Shown here: one piece after another, positions 5,148 to 13,074 of the stretch
Position numbering within the stretch: position 1 is the stretch's first letter
Layout: each line of letters opens with the position of its first letter
From: Bacillota bacterium
GTDB lineage: Bacteria > Bacillota > Clostridia > Oscillospirales > Oscillospiraceae
Length of the DNA: 58,079 bases
Direction of reading: 5' to 3'
Assembly: GCA_028719885.1 (NCBI GenBank)
Contig: JAQYLT010000081.1
Span: 1-58,079 of the forward strand
Notes under the pieces: generated by a model
What the model was told of the DNA's origin: nothing
What the model saw: only the letters and a program-made list of their open reading frames with translations
Databases searched by the model: none
Program-made: the position numbers and the translations under genes

Positions 5148-7937
5148 TCAAAGTTGGATATCCAGCTTGGAGATGACGGCGGCGCAGCGGGGGCAGAGGC
5201 CCTCGGCATTGGCGTTTTCAGAATGCATCCAGCAGCGGGGGCACTTCACACCCTTGGCTTCGGACACGCCCACGGTGAGTCCGGGGAAGTTCACACCGGC
5301 GGCCACCTCGGCACCTTCCTCAGGGGTGCCCCAGGCACAGTTGGAGACGATGAAAATCTCCGCCAGGTTCACACCCTCGCAGGCCTTTTTCAGGGCCTCG
5401 TCGGCGGTTTCCAGGGTCACGTGGGCCTCCAGGGCCTTGCCGATGCGCTTATCGGCCCGGGCCTTTTCCAGCACACCGTTTACATCCTGGCGCAGCTTGA
5501 TGACGGTATCCCACCGGGCCATCTTCTCGTCGCTGAGGACGTAGGCGGCGCAGTCTTCGGGCATCTGGTTCAGCAGGATATTCCGGGCGTCGTCCCCCTC
5601 CCGATGGGGCATGGCCTGCCAGATTTCGTCGCAGGTGAAGGCCAGGATGGGGGCGAAGAGCTTGGCCATGGCATCCACAATGAGATACAGGGCGGTCTGG
5701 GCGGAGCGGCGGCGCAGGCCGTCCTTTTCCTCGCAGTAGAGCCGGTCTTTCAGGATGTCCAGGTAGAAGCTGGACAGCTCCACCACGCAGAAATCGTTGA
5801 TGGCGTGGGTGACCATGTGGAATTCATAGCCGTTGTAGGCCTTGCGGCAGACGGCGATCAGCTCATTCAGCTTGGTCAGGGCCCACTTATCCAGCTCCTC
5901 CATTTCCTCGGCGGGCACCAGATGGTTGGGGTCGAACTCGTTCAGGTTGCCCAGGCAGTACCGGGCGGTGTTGCGGAATTTCAGGTAGTTCTGGGCGATC
6001 TGCTTGAAGATTTCCTTGGAGCAGCGCACATCCGCATGGTAGTCGGAGGAGGCGGCCCAGAGGCGCACGATGTCCGCGCCGTATTCTTTGATCAGGTCGG
6101 CGGGGTCCACGCCGTTGCCCAGGGACTTGTGCATGGCCCGGCCCTGGCCGTCCACGGTCCAGCCGTGGGTCAGCACCTGCTTAAAGGGCGCACCCTGGTC
6201 CAGAGCGCCAACGGAGGTCAGCAGGGAGGACTGGAACCAGCCGCGGTACTGGTCCGCGCCTTCCAGATACACATCGGCGGGCCAGAGATCGGGATGGTCC
6301 TTCATCAGGGAGGCATAGTGGGTGGAGCCGGAGTCGAACCAGCAGTCCAGGGTGTCTTTTTCCTTGGTGAAGGTCTTGCCGCCGCAATGGGGGCAGGTGA
6401 AGCCCTCTGGGATCAGCTCCATGGCCTCCTTTTGGAACCAGATGTTAGAGCCGTATTCATCGAACAGGGCGGAAATCTTTGCGATGGATTCCGGGGTGGA
6501 CACGGGCTTGCCGCAGCTTTCGCAATAGAACACGGGGATGGGCAGACCCCAGCGGCGCTGCCGGGAGATGCACCAGTCGGCCCGCTCCCGAATCATGCTC
6601 ACCATCCGCTCGCCGCCCCAGGCGGGATACCACTGGACGTTCTCGATGGCCTGGATGGCCTTGTCCTTAAAGGATTCCACGGAGCAGAACCACTGGGGGG
6701 TGGCCCGGAAGATCACGGGCTTCTTGCACCGGTCGTGGTGGGGGTAGGAGTGGACAATGTCCTCGGAGGCGAAGAGCATGCCGCTCTGGCGCATGTCCTC
6801 CAGAATGATGGGATTGGACTCCTCGGTCTTGAGACCGGCGTACTTGCCGGCGTACTCCGTGTGGCGGCCATAGTCATCCACGGGGACAATCAAATCCATG
6901 CCGTAGCGCATGCAGGTCACATAGTCGTCCGCGCCGAAGCCGGGGGCGGTGTGGACGCAGCCGGTACCGGAGTCCATGGTGACGTACTCGGCGTTCACCA
7001 GCTTGGAGGTTTTGTCCAGGAAGGGATGCTTTGCTGTCATGTGCTCAAAGAACTGACCGGGGTAGGTGGCCAGGACCTCATAGTGTTCGATGCCGCCGAT
7101 TTTCATGACCTTGTCCATCAGGGCCTCGGCCATGATGTAGGTTTCGCCATTGTCTGCCTTGATGAGGGCGTAGGATTCTCTGGGGTGCAGGCAGATGGCC
7201 ATGTTGCCGGGCAGGGTCCAGATGGTGGTGGTCCAGATCACGAAGTAGGCGCGGCTCAGATCGAACTGGGAGAGCTTGCCCATATCGTCCAACACGGGGA
7301 ATTTCACATACACGGTGGTGCAGGGGTCGTCCTTATACTCGATGTCCGCCTCAGCCACAGCGGTGACGCAGTTGGGGCACCAGGACACGGGCTTCAGGCC
7401 CTTATAGATGTAGCCCTTGTCGAACATCCGGCCAAAGACCTTGACCTCCTGGGCCTCGAAATGCTTATCCATGGTGCGGTAGGGGTGCTCCCAGTCGCCC
7501 ACCACGCCCAGGCGCTTGAAGCCGTCCCGCTGCTTGTTGATGAAGTCCTGGGCGAAGTCCTCGCAGGCGTTGCGGAACTCGGTGACGGACATATCCTTGT
7601 TCAGCTTCTTTTTGGAGGTTTCAATGGCCCGCTCGATGGGCAGACCGTGGTTATCCCAGCCGGGGACGTAGGGGGTGTAATAGCCCATCATGGCATGGGA
7701 GCGGACGATGAAGTCCTTCAGGGTTTTGTTCAGGGCGTGGCCCATGTGGATATAGCCATTGGAGAAAGGAGGGCCGTCGTGGAGCACAAAGGGCGGCAGG
7801 CCTTTGTTCTTTTCCAGCATGGCGTTGTAAAGGTCCATGTCCTGCCACTGCTTAAGCATCCCGGGCTCCCGGGCGGGCAGGCCGGCCTTCATGGGAAAGT
7901 CGGTCTTTGGGGTGATGATGGTGTTTTTATAGTCCAT
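5148..7937 (-). CDS. ileS: Isoleucyl-tRNA synthetase
   Basis: 929 residues, full length for class I IleRS. It charges tRNA-Ile with isoleucine in the cytoplasm. The N-terminal HIGH-type motif is HMGH (64-67, in DGPPFSNGYIHMGHALNKTL). The editing (CP1) domain lies at about 180-390. The second catalytic signature reads MHKS (from Met602) in place of canonical KMSKS. The C-terminal zinc ribbon uses C899, C902, C915 and C918. The ATG at 7937 follows a GGATCG-type site. A T-box leader (8141-8405) with a repeat insertion behind it precedes the gene, so expression should respond to uncharged tRNA-Ile. It lies downstream of divIVA, the usual Firmicutes order. Confidence 0.97.
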   Translation of the reverse strand: MDYKNTIITPKTDFPMKAGLPAREPGMLKQWQDMDLYNAMLEKNKGLPPFVLHDGPPFSNGYIHMGHALNKTLKDFIVRSHAMMGYYTPYVPGWDNHGLPIERAIETSKKKLNKDMSVTEFRNACEDFAQDFINKQRDGFKRLGVVGDWEHPYRTMDKHFEAQEVKVFGRMFDKGYIYKGLKPVSWCPNCVTAVAEADIEYKDDPCTTVYVKFPVLDDMGKLSQFDLSRAYFVIWTTTIWTLPGNMAICLHPRESYALIKADNGETYIMAEALMDKVMKIGGIEHYEVLATYPGQFFEHMTAKHPFLDKTSKLVNAEYVTMDSGTGCVHTAPGFGADDYVTCMRYGMDLIVPVDDYGRHTEYAGKYAGLKTEESNPIILEDMRQSGMLFASEDIVHSYPHHDRCKKPVIFRATPQWFCSVESFKDKAIQAIENVQWYPAWGGERMVSMIRERADWCISRQRRWGLPIPVFYCESCGKPVSTPESIAKISALFDEYGSNIWFQKEAMELIPEGFTCPHCGGKTFTKEKDTLDCWFDSGSTHYASLMKDHPDLWPADVYLEGADQYRGWFQSSLLTSVGALDQGAPFKQVLTHGWTVDGQGRAMHKSLGNGVDPADLIKEYGADIVRLWAASSDYHADVRCSKEIFKQIAQNYLKFRNTARYCLGNLNEFDPNHLVPAEEMEELDKWALTKLNELIAVCRKAYNGYEFHMVTHAINDFCVVELSSFYLDILKDRLYCEEKDGLRRRSAQTALYLIVDAMAKLFAPILAFTCDEIWQAMPHREGDDARNILLNQMPEDCAAYVLSDEKMARWDTVIKLRQDVNGVLEKARADKRIGKALEAHVTLETADEALKKACEGVNLAEIFIVSNCAWGTPEEGAEVAAGVNFPGLTVGVSEAKGVKCPRCWMHSENANAEGLCPRCAAVISKLDIQL

Positions 7938-8002
7938 AGATATCGATCCTTTCTGAATATTTGTGAGAAAAAAAGCAAAATCGCCGCTTTCCGGTACGCT
8001 CT

Positions 8003-8119
8003 GTAGGGAATGGATTTATCCGTTCCGCCAAGGCCGGTAAACCGCCAGGGTTCGTCGGATGGTAATGGTCATATTTCCCACGATGGAAGGCAGCGGAATG
8101 CATAAATGCATTCCCTACG
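8003..8119. repeat. MITE-like repeat copy inside the ileS leader
   Basis: Starts GTAGGGAATGGATTTATCC and ends GCATTCCCTACG, so it has the two palindromic ends of the family, with TTCGTCGGATGG-type internal sequence. It lies between the T-box terminator and the ileS start codon, so it is transcribed as part of the leader. The right end is the GGAATGCAT..ATGCATTCC variant. Confidence 0.75.
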
Positions 8120-8140
8120 CACACACCTTCCGTTGGGAAG

Positions 8141-8405
8141 AAAAACATCGCCCTTGTCCCTTGGAAATAAGAGACAAAGGCGATGAAAAAACCTCTGCGG
8201 TACCACTCTTGTTCCGGCGAAAAGCCGACACTCGAAAGGCGCTGTAACGGGCGCGAAACCCGGCGCAGTCTACTGCTCCCAGCGGGAGGTTCTTTGCGCG
8301 GCGTGGAGGGGATAAACCGGCGGACGTTGCCTGCTGCCTTGCACCTGCCGGCAGCTCTCTGGAGGCTATGTTCCGCTGTTCCTGTCCTCGTAATGGCGTT
8401 GGGGA
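8141..8405 (-). promoter_or_regulatory. T-box riboswitch of ileS
   Basis: The conserved T-box AGAGTGGTACCGCAGAGG is read on the minus strand at 8191-8209. It is followed by a terminator stem (CATCGCC..TTGTC at 8146-8158 with GACAAAGGCGATG at 8173-8185) and a T-run at 8141-8145. Stem I features are visible upstream (AGAGAGCTGCCGG and GGTGCAAGGCAGG). An ATC opposite 8311-8313 is a plausible isoleucine specifier codon. Uncharged tRNA-Ile should stabilise the antiterminator and allow ileS transcription. The 5' end is approximate and probably lies close to the divIVA stop. Confidence 0.88.
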
Positions 8406-8419
8406 TATGAAAAGGGAAA

Positions 8420-9175
8420 TTATTTCTGAGTGGGGTCGTAATTCCGACCGAACTGCAGGTTCAGAGTGGAAAAACGGCTGGTGGAGGTATCCCGGGTGGG
8501 ATGCTGGGGGGCAGCCTTGGGGGCGGTATCGTTGGTGGTGCCCACCATGGCCTCTAAGCTCTGGGAGATTTCACCGGCCACGGCCTCACTGTCGTACACA
8601 TCCGCGGCCTTTTTAGGAGCAGCCTTGGGAGCCTCGGCAGGAGCGGCAGCAGGAGCTGCGGGGGCTGCGGCGGGAGCCTTGGCGGCAGCAGGAGTGACGT
8701 TGGCGTTCTTGATCCGGTCCAGAGCCTGAATGCACTGCTGCATCTGGGTCTGAATCTCGGTGATCCGGGCGGCGGCAGTCTTCCGGGCCTCGGCAACCCG
8801 GGCATTCTCAACGGCAACGAAAGCGTCGGCGCTGGGAGCCTTAGCAGCGGGGGCGGCGGGGGCAGCGGGAACGGCAGCAGCGGCGGCCTGGGCCTGGCGC
8901 ATCATCTGGGCGCATTTGGCCTCGGCTTCCTGCATCATCTGCTCGGCGGAGCGCTTGGCACTGTCCAGAGCGTCCTTGGCGGCAGCTTCGTTCTTGCGGT
9001 ATTCTTCCAGCTTGCCCACCAGGACACGCATTTTGCTTTTCAGCAGGGCGTTCTCTTTGTAGAGGGCCACGTAATCCTCGGTCAGAGGCTCCAGAATCTT
9101 ATCCACCTGCTCCATGTCATAGCCATGGCGGGCCTGGCTGAAGGAAATCTGATCAATTTGCTGCGGAGTAATCAT
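8420..9175 (-). CDS. divIVA: DivIVA-domain cell-division/polarity protein
   Basis: 251 residues. The N-terminus (MITPQQIDQISFSQARHGYD, then MEQVDKIL) is the DivIVA lipid-binding domain that recognises curved membrane at septa and poles. A coiled coil follows at about 40-100. Then come Ala/Pro-rich linkers (about 98-115 and 165-190) around a helical stretch (about 115-160), and a polar C-terminal tail. The low-complexity linkers are longer than in Bacillus. Upstream is sepF and downstream is T-box/ileS, the usual order, but no ylmG or ylmH gene lies between sepF and divIVA. Confidence 0.92.
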   Translation of the reverse strand: MITPQQIDQISFSQARHGYDMEQVDKILEPLTEDYVALYKENALLKSKMRVLVGKLEEYRKNEAAAKDALDSAKRSAEQMMQEAEAKCAQMMRQAQAAAAAVPAAPAAPAAKAPSADAFVAVENARVAEARKTAAARITEIQTQMQQCIQALDRIKNANVTPAAAKAPAAAPAAPAAAPAEAPKAAPKKAADVYDSEAVAGEISQSLEAMVGTTNDTAPKAAPQHPTRDTSTSRFSTLNLQFGRNYDPTQK

Positions 9176-9217
9176 GTTGTTTCTCCTTTCGGAAATATAT
9201 TATATCTGTTAAGAAAA

Positions 9218-9796
9218 TCAGATGTAGCTTTCCACCTCGGCCTGGAGGGTTTCCAGGTCGCCCACGATGTCCATGTTATGAGGGCAGAACAGATAGGCGG
9301 ACTGGGCAATCTTCTTCACGTCGCCGTCCAGCGCGTAGACGCAGCCGGACAGGAAATCCACAACACGACGGGCCATGGCCTTGTCCACGTTTTCCATGTT
9401 AACAATGACGGCCTTGCGGCTGCGGAGGTCATCGGCAGCCTTGGAGGTGTCGTTGAAGGTGTTGGGCCGGAACAGCACCACCTCCTGCTTGTTGGAAACG
9501 GAAGCGGAAGAATTCATGTTCAGCACCTGGCCGGAAAAACCGCTGCCGGACAGGTTGGAGCTGGGGGAGCTCATCAAGGGAGCAGCACCAAAGCCAAAGT
9601 CGTCTTCCTCGCTGGGCTCCTCCGCCGGGGCGGGGGCAGGAGCGGGAGCGGTGGTGCGGCGGGAAGGACGGCGAGCGGGACGCTCTTCAGGCTCGTCGTA
9701 CTGGTCGGCGGATTCTTCCTCTTCCTCGTCGTAATCATCGTAATCATCATCGGCATAGGGCTGGGTAAATTTCTTTACGTTATCCCAAAAACTCAT
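9218..9796 (-). CDS. sepF: Cell division protein SepF
   Basis: 192 residues from the ATG at 9796 (MSFWDNVKKF), which is preceded by AGGAGG. The N-terminal amphipathic membrane anchor is followed by an acidic Asp/Glu and Pro/Arg/Ala-rich linker (about 15-85). The SepF core follows at about 100-190: EVVLFRPNTFND, then ADDLRSRKAVIVNMENVDK and RVVDFLSGCVYALDGDVKKI. SepF tethers FtsZ to the membrane and helps shape the septum. It is 42 bases upstream of divIVA and downstream of yggS. Confidence 0.95.
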   Translation of the reverse strand: MSFWDNVKKFTQPYADDDYDDYDEEEEESADQYDEPEERPARRPSRRTTAPAPAPAPAEEPSEEDDFGFGAAPLMSSPSSNLSGSGFSGQVLNMNSSASVSNKQEVVLFRPNTFNDTSKAADDLRSRKAVIVNMENVDKAMARRVVDFLSGCVYALDGDVKKIAQSAYLFCPHNMDIVGDLETLQAEVESYI

Positions 9797-9838
9797 TTTC
9801 TTTTTCTCCTCCTGTATGTTCACATCACAATAGATGTC

Positions 9839-10537
9839 TCATGGCGCATAATTCCGGGCACCAAAAATCGCGGTACCAACACGGACCATGGTGCTGCCCC
9901 ATCTCACTGCATCGGTGAAATCATCGGACATTCCCATGGACAAACAGTCCACCATCACATTATCGTATTTTTTCCTCCGTATGTCAACATATAATTGGCT
10001 CATTTTTTGAAAAAATTTTACATTATCTCCCGAATTATGGGAAATGGGCGGGATTGCCATGAGCCCTTTGATACATATGTTCGAGAATTCGCCACATTTT
10101 TCCGGTAAATCCGGAATTTCCTCTGCCAGGAAGCCGGACTTGCTTTCCTCCTGGCCGATGTTCACCTCCAGCAAAACGGACTGGACAATGCCCTGCTTGG
10201 CGGCCTCGGCGTTGATGGCACGGAGCAGGCGCAGGCTGTCCACGCTCTGAATCAGGTCTACCTTGCCAACCACCTGGCGGACCTTGTTGGTTTGCAGATG
10301 GCCGATGAAATGCACCGGGGCGCCCCGGTAGGCATCTTGAGAAAGCTTTTCGGTGAGCTCCTGCACCCGGTTTTCGCCGCAGCAGTCCACCCCGGCGGCG
10401 ATGGCCTGGCGGACGGCATCGGCGCTATTCATCTTGGTGGCGGCGCAGAGCCGGATTTCACCGGGGTCCCGCCCGGCGGCAATGGCAGCCCGGTTGATTT
10501 CCTGGCGAATGCGGGATACATTTTCTGCAATCGACAT
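9839..10537 (-). CDS. yggS: YggS-family PLP homeostasis protein
   Basis: 232 residues from the ATG at 10537 (AGAAAGGA upstream). A single-domain alanine-racemase-like TIM barrel that binds pyridoxal phosphate. The PLP lysine lies in LCAATKMNS. HFIGHLQTNKVRQVVG, QSVDS, SKSGF and the phosphate-binding C-terminal segment GMSDDFTDAVRWGSTMVRVG are all present. The family (YlmE in Bacillus) buffers free PLP and affects amino-acid pools. It heads the division cluster yggS-sepF-divIVA. Confidence 0.93.
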   Translation of the reverse strand: MSIAENVSRIRQEINRAAIAAGRDPGEIRLCAATKMNSADAVRQAIAAGVDCCGENRVQELTEKLSQDAYRGAPVHFIGHLQTNKVRQVVGKVDLIQSVDSLRLLRAINAEAAKQGIVQSVLLEVNIGQEESKSGFLAEEIPDLPEKCGEFSNICIKGLMAIPPISHNSGDNVKFFQKMSQLYVDIRRKKYDNVMVDCLSMGMSDDFTDAVRWGSTMVRVGTAIFGARNYAP

Positions 10538-10587
10538 ATTGCGTTCCTTTCTGTGTTTGTGATCTTTAAAATGCTGTTTCTGTTTTT

Positions 10588-10880
10588 GACAAATTGGAAT
10601 CTGACGAGATGCTTCGTAGGGAACGGATTTATCCGTTCCGAAACCTCCGATCATCACCGCAGTTCGTTGAATGGTACAATACTTCGGTTTGCAGTGCACC
10701 CTGACCCCCTTGTGTAAAGGGGGTCAGGGGGGATCAGAGCCGGGGGGGATTGGCGGTTGGTACTAAAGTTTTGTAACATTGGGCGAACCTCGGAGGTTAA
10801 CCGACGTTTCGGAACGGATAAATCCGTTCCCTACGCACACGTTGAAACATTTTCAATTCAACAAACTCGCCAAACACCAA
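10588..10880. repeat. Composite MITE-like repeat between yggS and the GNAT gene
   Basis: The core runs from CGTAGGGAACGGATTTATCC (10615) to ATCCGTTCCCTACG (10835). A degenerate outer inverted repeat, AAATTGGAATCTG, lies near 10590. The interior holds GTTCGTTGAATGGTAC and a G/C hairpin (CTGACCCCCTTGTG..AGGGGGTCAG, about 10700-10730) that also occurs near 44080 and 20530. No gene is seen in this gap of about 340 bases. Confidence 0.75.
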
Positions 10881-10881
10881 T

Positions 10882-11424
10882 TTATCTGCCAAATCCCTGC
10901 TTTTCAAAATCCTCCAAAAGCATGGCATACACATAGGTATCCTGCCAGAGAGGGCTGCCTGCTGAGTCCTTTTGGAACCACACATTCTGCCGCAGCAGGG
11001 CCTCCCGCCGGAAGCCCATTTTTTCCAAAAGCCGCCAGGAGCATTCGTTTCTGGGGTCGCACTCGGCATAGGCCCGGTGGAGCCCCTGCTCAAAGCCCCA
11101 GGCCAGCACGGCGGTCAGGGCCTCTTTGGCATAGCCCCGGCGCTGGTGATCCTGATTTACAATATACCCAATTTCCCGGGCGTGAAAATCCCGGGCGCCG
11201 TAGTACACATTTCCGATGACCTTGCCGGTTTGTTTCAGCTCCAGGGCGAAAAAGTCGCCGCTTCCCAGCCGGTATTTCAGGTGCTCCCGGCCGTTTTCAT
11301 AGGTGATGCCTGGGTAGGCCTCGAACTGGGCCTCCCGCCGCTGGGAGAGAAATTCATACAGGTCGTCGTAGTCCTTTTCCTCAAAAGATCGGAGAATCAG
11401 CCGCTGGGTCTCTATGGTGGCCAT
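10882..11424 (-). CDS. GNAT family N-acetyltransferase (RimJ/RimL type)
   Basis: 180 residues from the ATG at 11424, preceded by AGAGAGG. It starts MATIETQRLILRSFEEKDYD, typical of the RimJ/RimL branch. The acetyl-CoA loop is NQDHQRRGYAKEAL, and NECSWRLLEKMGFRREA closes the fold. The substrate may be a small molecule or a protein N-terminus and cannot be predicted. It is separated from hfq by a terminator, so it is probably transcribed alone. Confidence 0.88.
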   Translation of the reverse strand: MATIETQRLILRSFEEKDYDDLYEFLSQRREAQFEAYPGITYENGREHLKYRLGSGDFFALELKQTGKVIGNVYYGARDFHAREIGYIVNQDHQRRGYAKEALTAVLAWGFEQGLHRAYAECDPRNECSWRLLEKMGFRREALLRQNVWFQKDSAGSPLWQDTYVYAMLLEDFEKQGFGR

Positions 11425-11450
11425 AAAATAACCTCTCTTTCTGGATAACG

Positions 11451-11478
11451 AAAAAACGGCGGGGTGCCCGCCGCTTTT
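11451..11478 (-). terminator. Terminator after hfq (symmetric)
   Basis: CGGCGGG (11457-11463) pairs with CCCGCCG (11467-11473), flanked by six A and five T. On the minus strand the stem is followed by TTTTTT, just after the hfq stop. Confidence 0.8.
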
Positions 11479-11486
11479 TGATGGAA

Positions 11487-11714
11487 TTACGTGGCAGCAG
11501 CGGCCTTCAAGGGCCGAATGGGGGCAAGGGTGGAGATGGCGTGCTTGTAAATCATTTGCTGTCGCCCATCCGTCACCAGTACCACCACAAAGCTGTCGTA
11601 GCCGGTGATGGTGCCCCGGAGCTGGAAGCCATTCATGAGAAAAAGGGTTACCGGTACCTTGTCCCGGCGCACCTCCTTTAAAATGGCATCCTGTAAATTC
11701 ACTTGTTCTGTCAT
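11487..11714 (-). CDS. hfq: RNA chaperone Hfq
   Basis: 75 residues from the ATG at 11714 (AGAAGG upstream). The Sm1 motif (LQDAILKEVRRDKVPVTLFL then NGFQLRGTITGYDSFVVVL) and the Sm2 core YKHAISTLAP are clear. Hfq forms a hexameric ring that binds sRNAs and mRNAs. The C-terminal tail is short, as in other Gram-positive Hfq proteins. It is 17 bases downstream of miaA, the conserved miaA-hfq pair. Confidence 0.95.
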   Translation of the reverse strand: MTEQVNLQDAILKEVRRDKVPVTLFLMNGFQLRGTITGYDSFVVVLVTDGRQQMIYKHAISTLAPIRPLKAAAAT

Positions 11715-11731
11715 ATGTATACCTTCTTTCT

Positions 11732-12694
11732 TCAAGGGTATCCATATGCTATCACATTCCAGCTGTCGTTTTCCTGCAAAAGCTGTCGGGCCTGGGTGAG
11801 AATTTCCCCTCCGTCCTGGCCTGGCTTTCTGGTGAGCCAATGGATGCTTTTGTTCCTGCGGAACCAGGTCAGCTGCCGCTTGGCGTAGCGGCGGGAGGAC
11901 TGGCGCACCTGGTCGGCGGCCTCTTCCAGGGTGCATTCCCCATTCAGGGCGGCCACGAATTCCTTGTAGCCGATGGCCTGCATGGCGGTGCACTTTTCCG
12001 GGATGCCGGAGGATAAAAGGCCTTGGATTTCCCCAATCAGGCCCTGTTCCAGCATGATTCCCACCCGGCGGTCGATGCGCTCATACAGCTCTGCCCGGTT
12101 TTCAAAATCCAGCCCCAGCCAGATTGGGGAAAACCGGGGCGGAAGCAATTGGGTTTTCCGGTTGTGCTCCGTGATGGTCTCGCCGGTTTCCAGGTAGACT
12201 TCCAGAGCCCGGATGATGCGCTTTTGGTCCGACAGATGAAGCCTTCCCGCAGCCTCCGGGTCGATGGATTTCAGCCGGTCATAGAGCACCTGGATGCCCT
12301 GCGCCCGGGCCTCCTGCTCCAATTTTTCCCGCACACCGGTGGAGGGGAAAGGGGCAAAGTCGTTGCCCTGAATCAGAGCGTCCATGTAAAGCCCGGTGCC
12401 CCCGGCGATGACGGCGGTTTTGCCCCGGGAAACGATATCTTCCACGATTGGAGCGGCCAGATTGCAGTAGCGGCTGACGGAGAAATCTTCATCCGGCTCC
12501 GCCACGTCAATCATGTGGTGGGGGATTCCCTGCATTTCATCGGTGGTGGGCTTGGCGGTGCCGATGTCCATGCGGCGGTACACCTGCATGGAGTCGCAGG
12601 ACACCACCTCGCCGTTTAATTCCTTTGCCAGCTCCACTGCCAGGGCAGTCTTCCCGGAGGCCGTGGGCCCGGCGATACAGATGATTGAATTCAT
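11732..12694 (-). CDS. miaA: tRNA dimethylallyltransferase MiaA
   Basis: 320 residues. The P-loop GPTASGKTALA (about 9-19), then SCDSMQVYRRMDIGTAKP, HHMIDV, IAGGTGLYMDALI and RRYAKRQLTWFRRN give a complete MiaA. It transfers a dimethylallyl group to A37 of tRNAs reading UNN codons, the substrate later methylthiolated by MiaB, encoded in the same region. It forms an operon with hfq. Confidence 0.97.
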   Translation of the reverse strand: MNSIICIAGPTASGKTALAVELAKELNGEVVSCDSMQVYRRMDIGTAKPTTDEMQGIPHHMIDVAEPDEDFSVSRYCNLAAPIVEDIVSRGKTAVIAGGTGLYMDALIQGNDFAPFPSTGVREKLEQEARAQGIQVLYDRLKSIDPEAAGRLHLSDQKRIIRALEVYLETGETITEHNRKTQLLPPRFSPIWLGLDFENRAELYERIDRRVGIMLEQGLIGEIQGLLSSGIPEKCTAMQAIGYKEFVAALNGECTLEEAADQVRQSSRRYAKRQLTWFRRNKSIHWLTRKPGQDGGEILTQARQLLQENDSWNVIAYGYP

Positions 12695-12714
12695 AGGGTC
12701 ACAGCCTTCCGGTA

Positions 12715-13074
12715 AAGTGGAATTTGCAGGGTTCGTTGAAAGGGATGTCTTCCAACGTGTGCGTAGGGAACCGATTTATCCGTTCCGACCGCGAAGCGGA
12801 ATTACCGCACCCAGTTATTTGACAAAGGGTCAAGTTATCCGAATATCCAACCGAATTCCTGATAAAAACATCCGCAAAAGCGGCTTCGCCGATGGAATGA
12901 GCAAGCCCATTCCCTACAGTTTCGTCCAACCTGATACCATTCAACGTACCACCTCAAAATCGTCACCTTTCGGAATGCATGAATGCATTCCCTACGCAAA
13001 ATCTGGCGCGTTACCATCGGACGAACCAGGGTGTTTATTGGAACGGGCGGAACATCCTGCCAAATTCCAATTTC
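12715..13074. repeat. Composite MITE-like repeat between miaA and mutL
   Basis: The outer inverted repeat is GTGGAATTTGCAGGG (about 12716) and CCTGCCAAATTCCAATTTC (about 13056-13074); it ends against the mutL stop codon (13075-13077). The core is CGTAGGGAACCGAT (12772) to CATTCCCTACG (12996). Inside is a module of about 120 bases (TTATTTGACAAAGGGTCAAG .. AAAAGCGGCTTCGCCGATGG) also present near 50950-51050 and 57540-57640. No gene is supported in these 380 bases; short frames inside repeat copies share peptides only because the DNA is repeated. Confidence 0.8.

Noticed and set aside
5154..8006. A 950-codon open frame on the plus strand
   Set aside because: It is the antisense of ileS. Its peptide is full of Gly/His/Val/Gln from GC-rich codon bias, with no domain, while the minus strand encodes a complete IleRS.
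12800..12850. TTGACA in the repeat module (TTATTTGACAAAGGG) as a promoter
   Set aside because: At 16-18 bases downstream there is only AATATC-like sequence. The word is repeated because the module is repeated, and no gene follows consistently.
12699..12944. Small frames with a shared peptide (NGLAHSIGEAAFADVFI) at 12699-12944, 50858-51199 and 57472-57666
   Set aside because: The peptide similarity comes from the repeat DNA itself. The frames differ in start and end, lack ribosome sites and contain palindromic termini.
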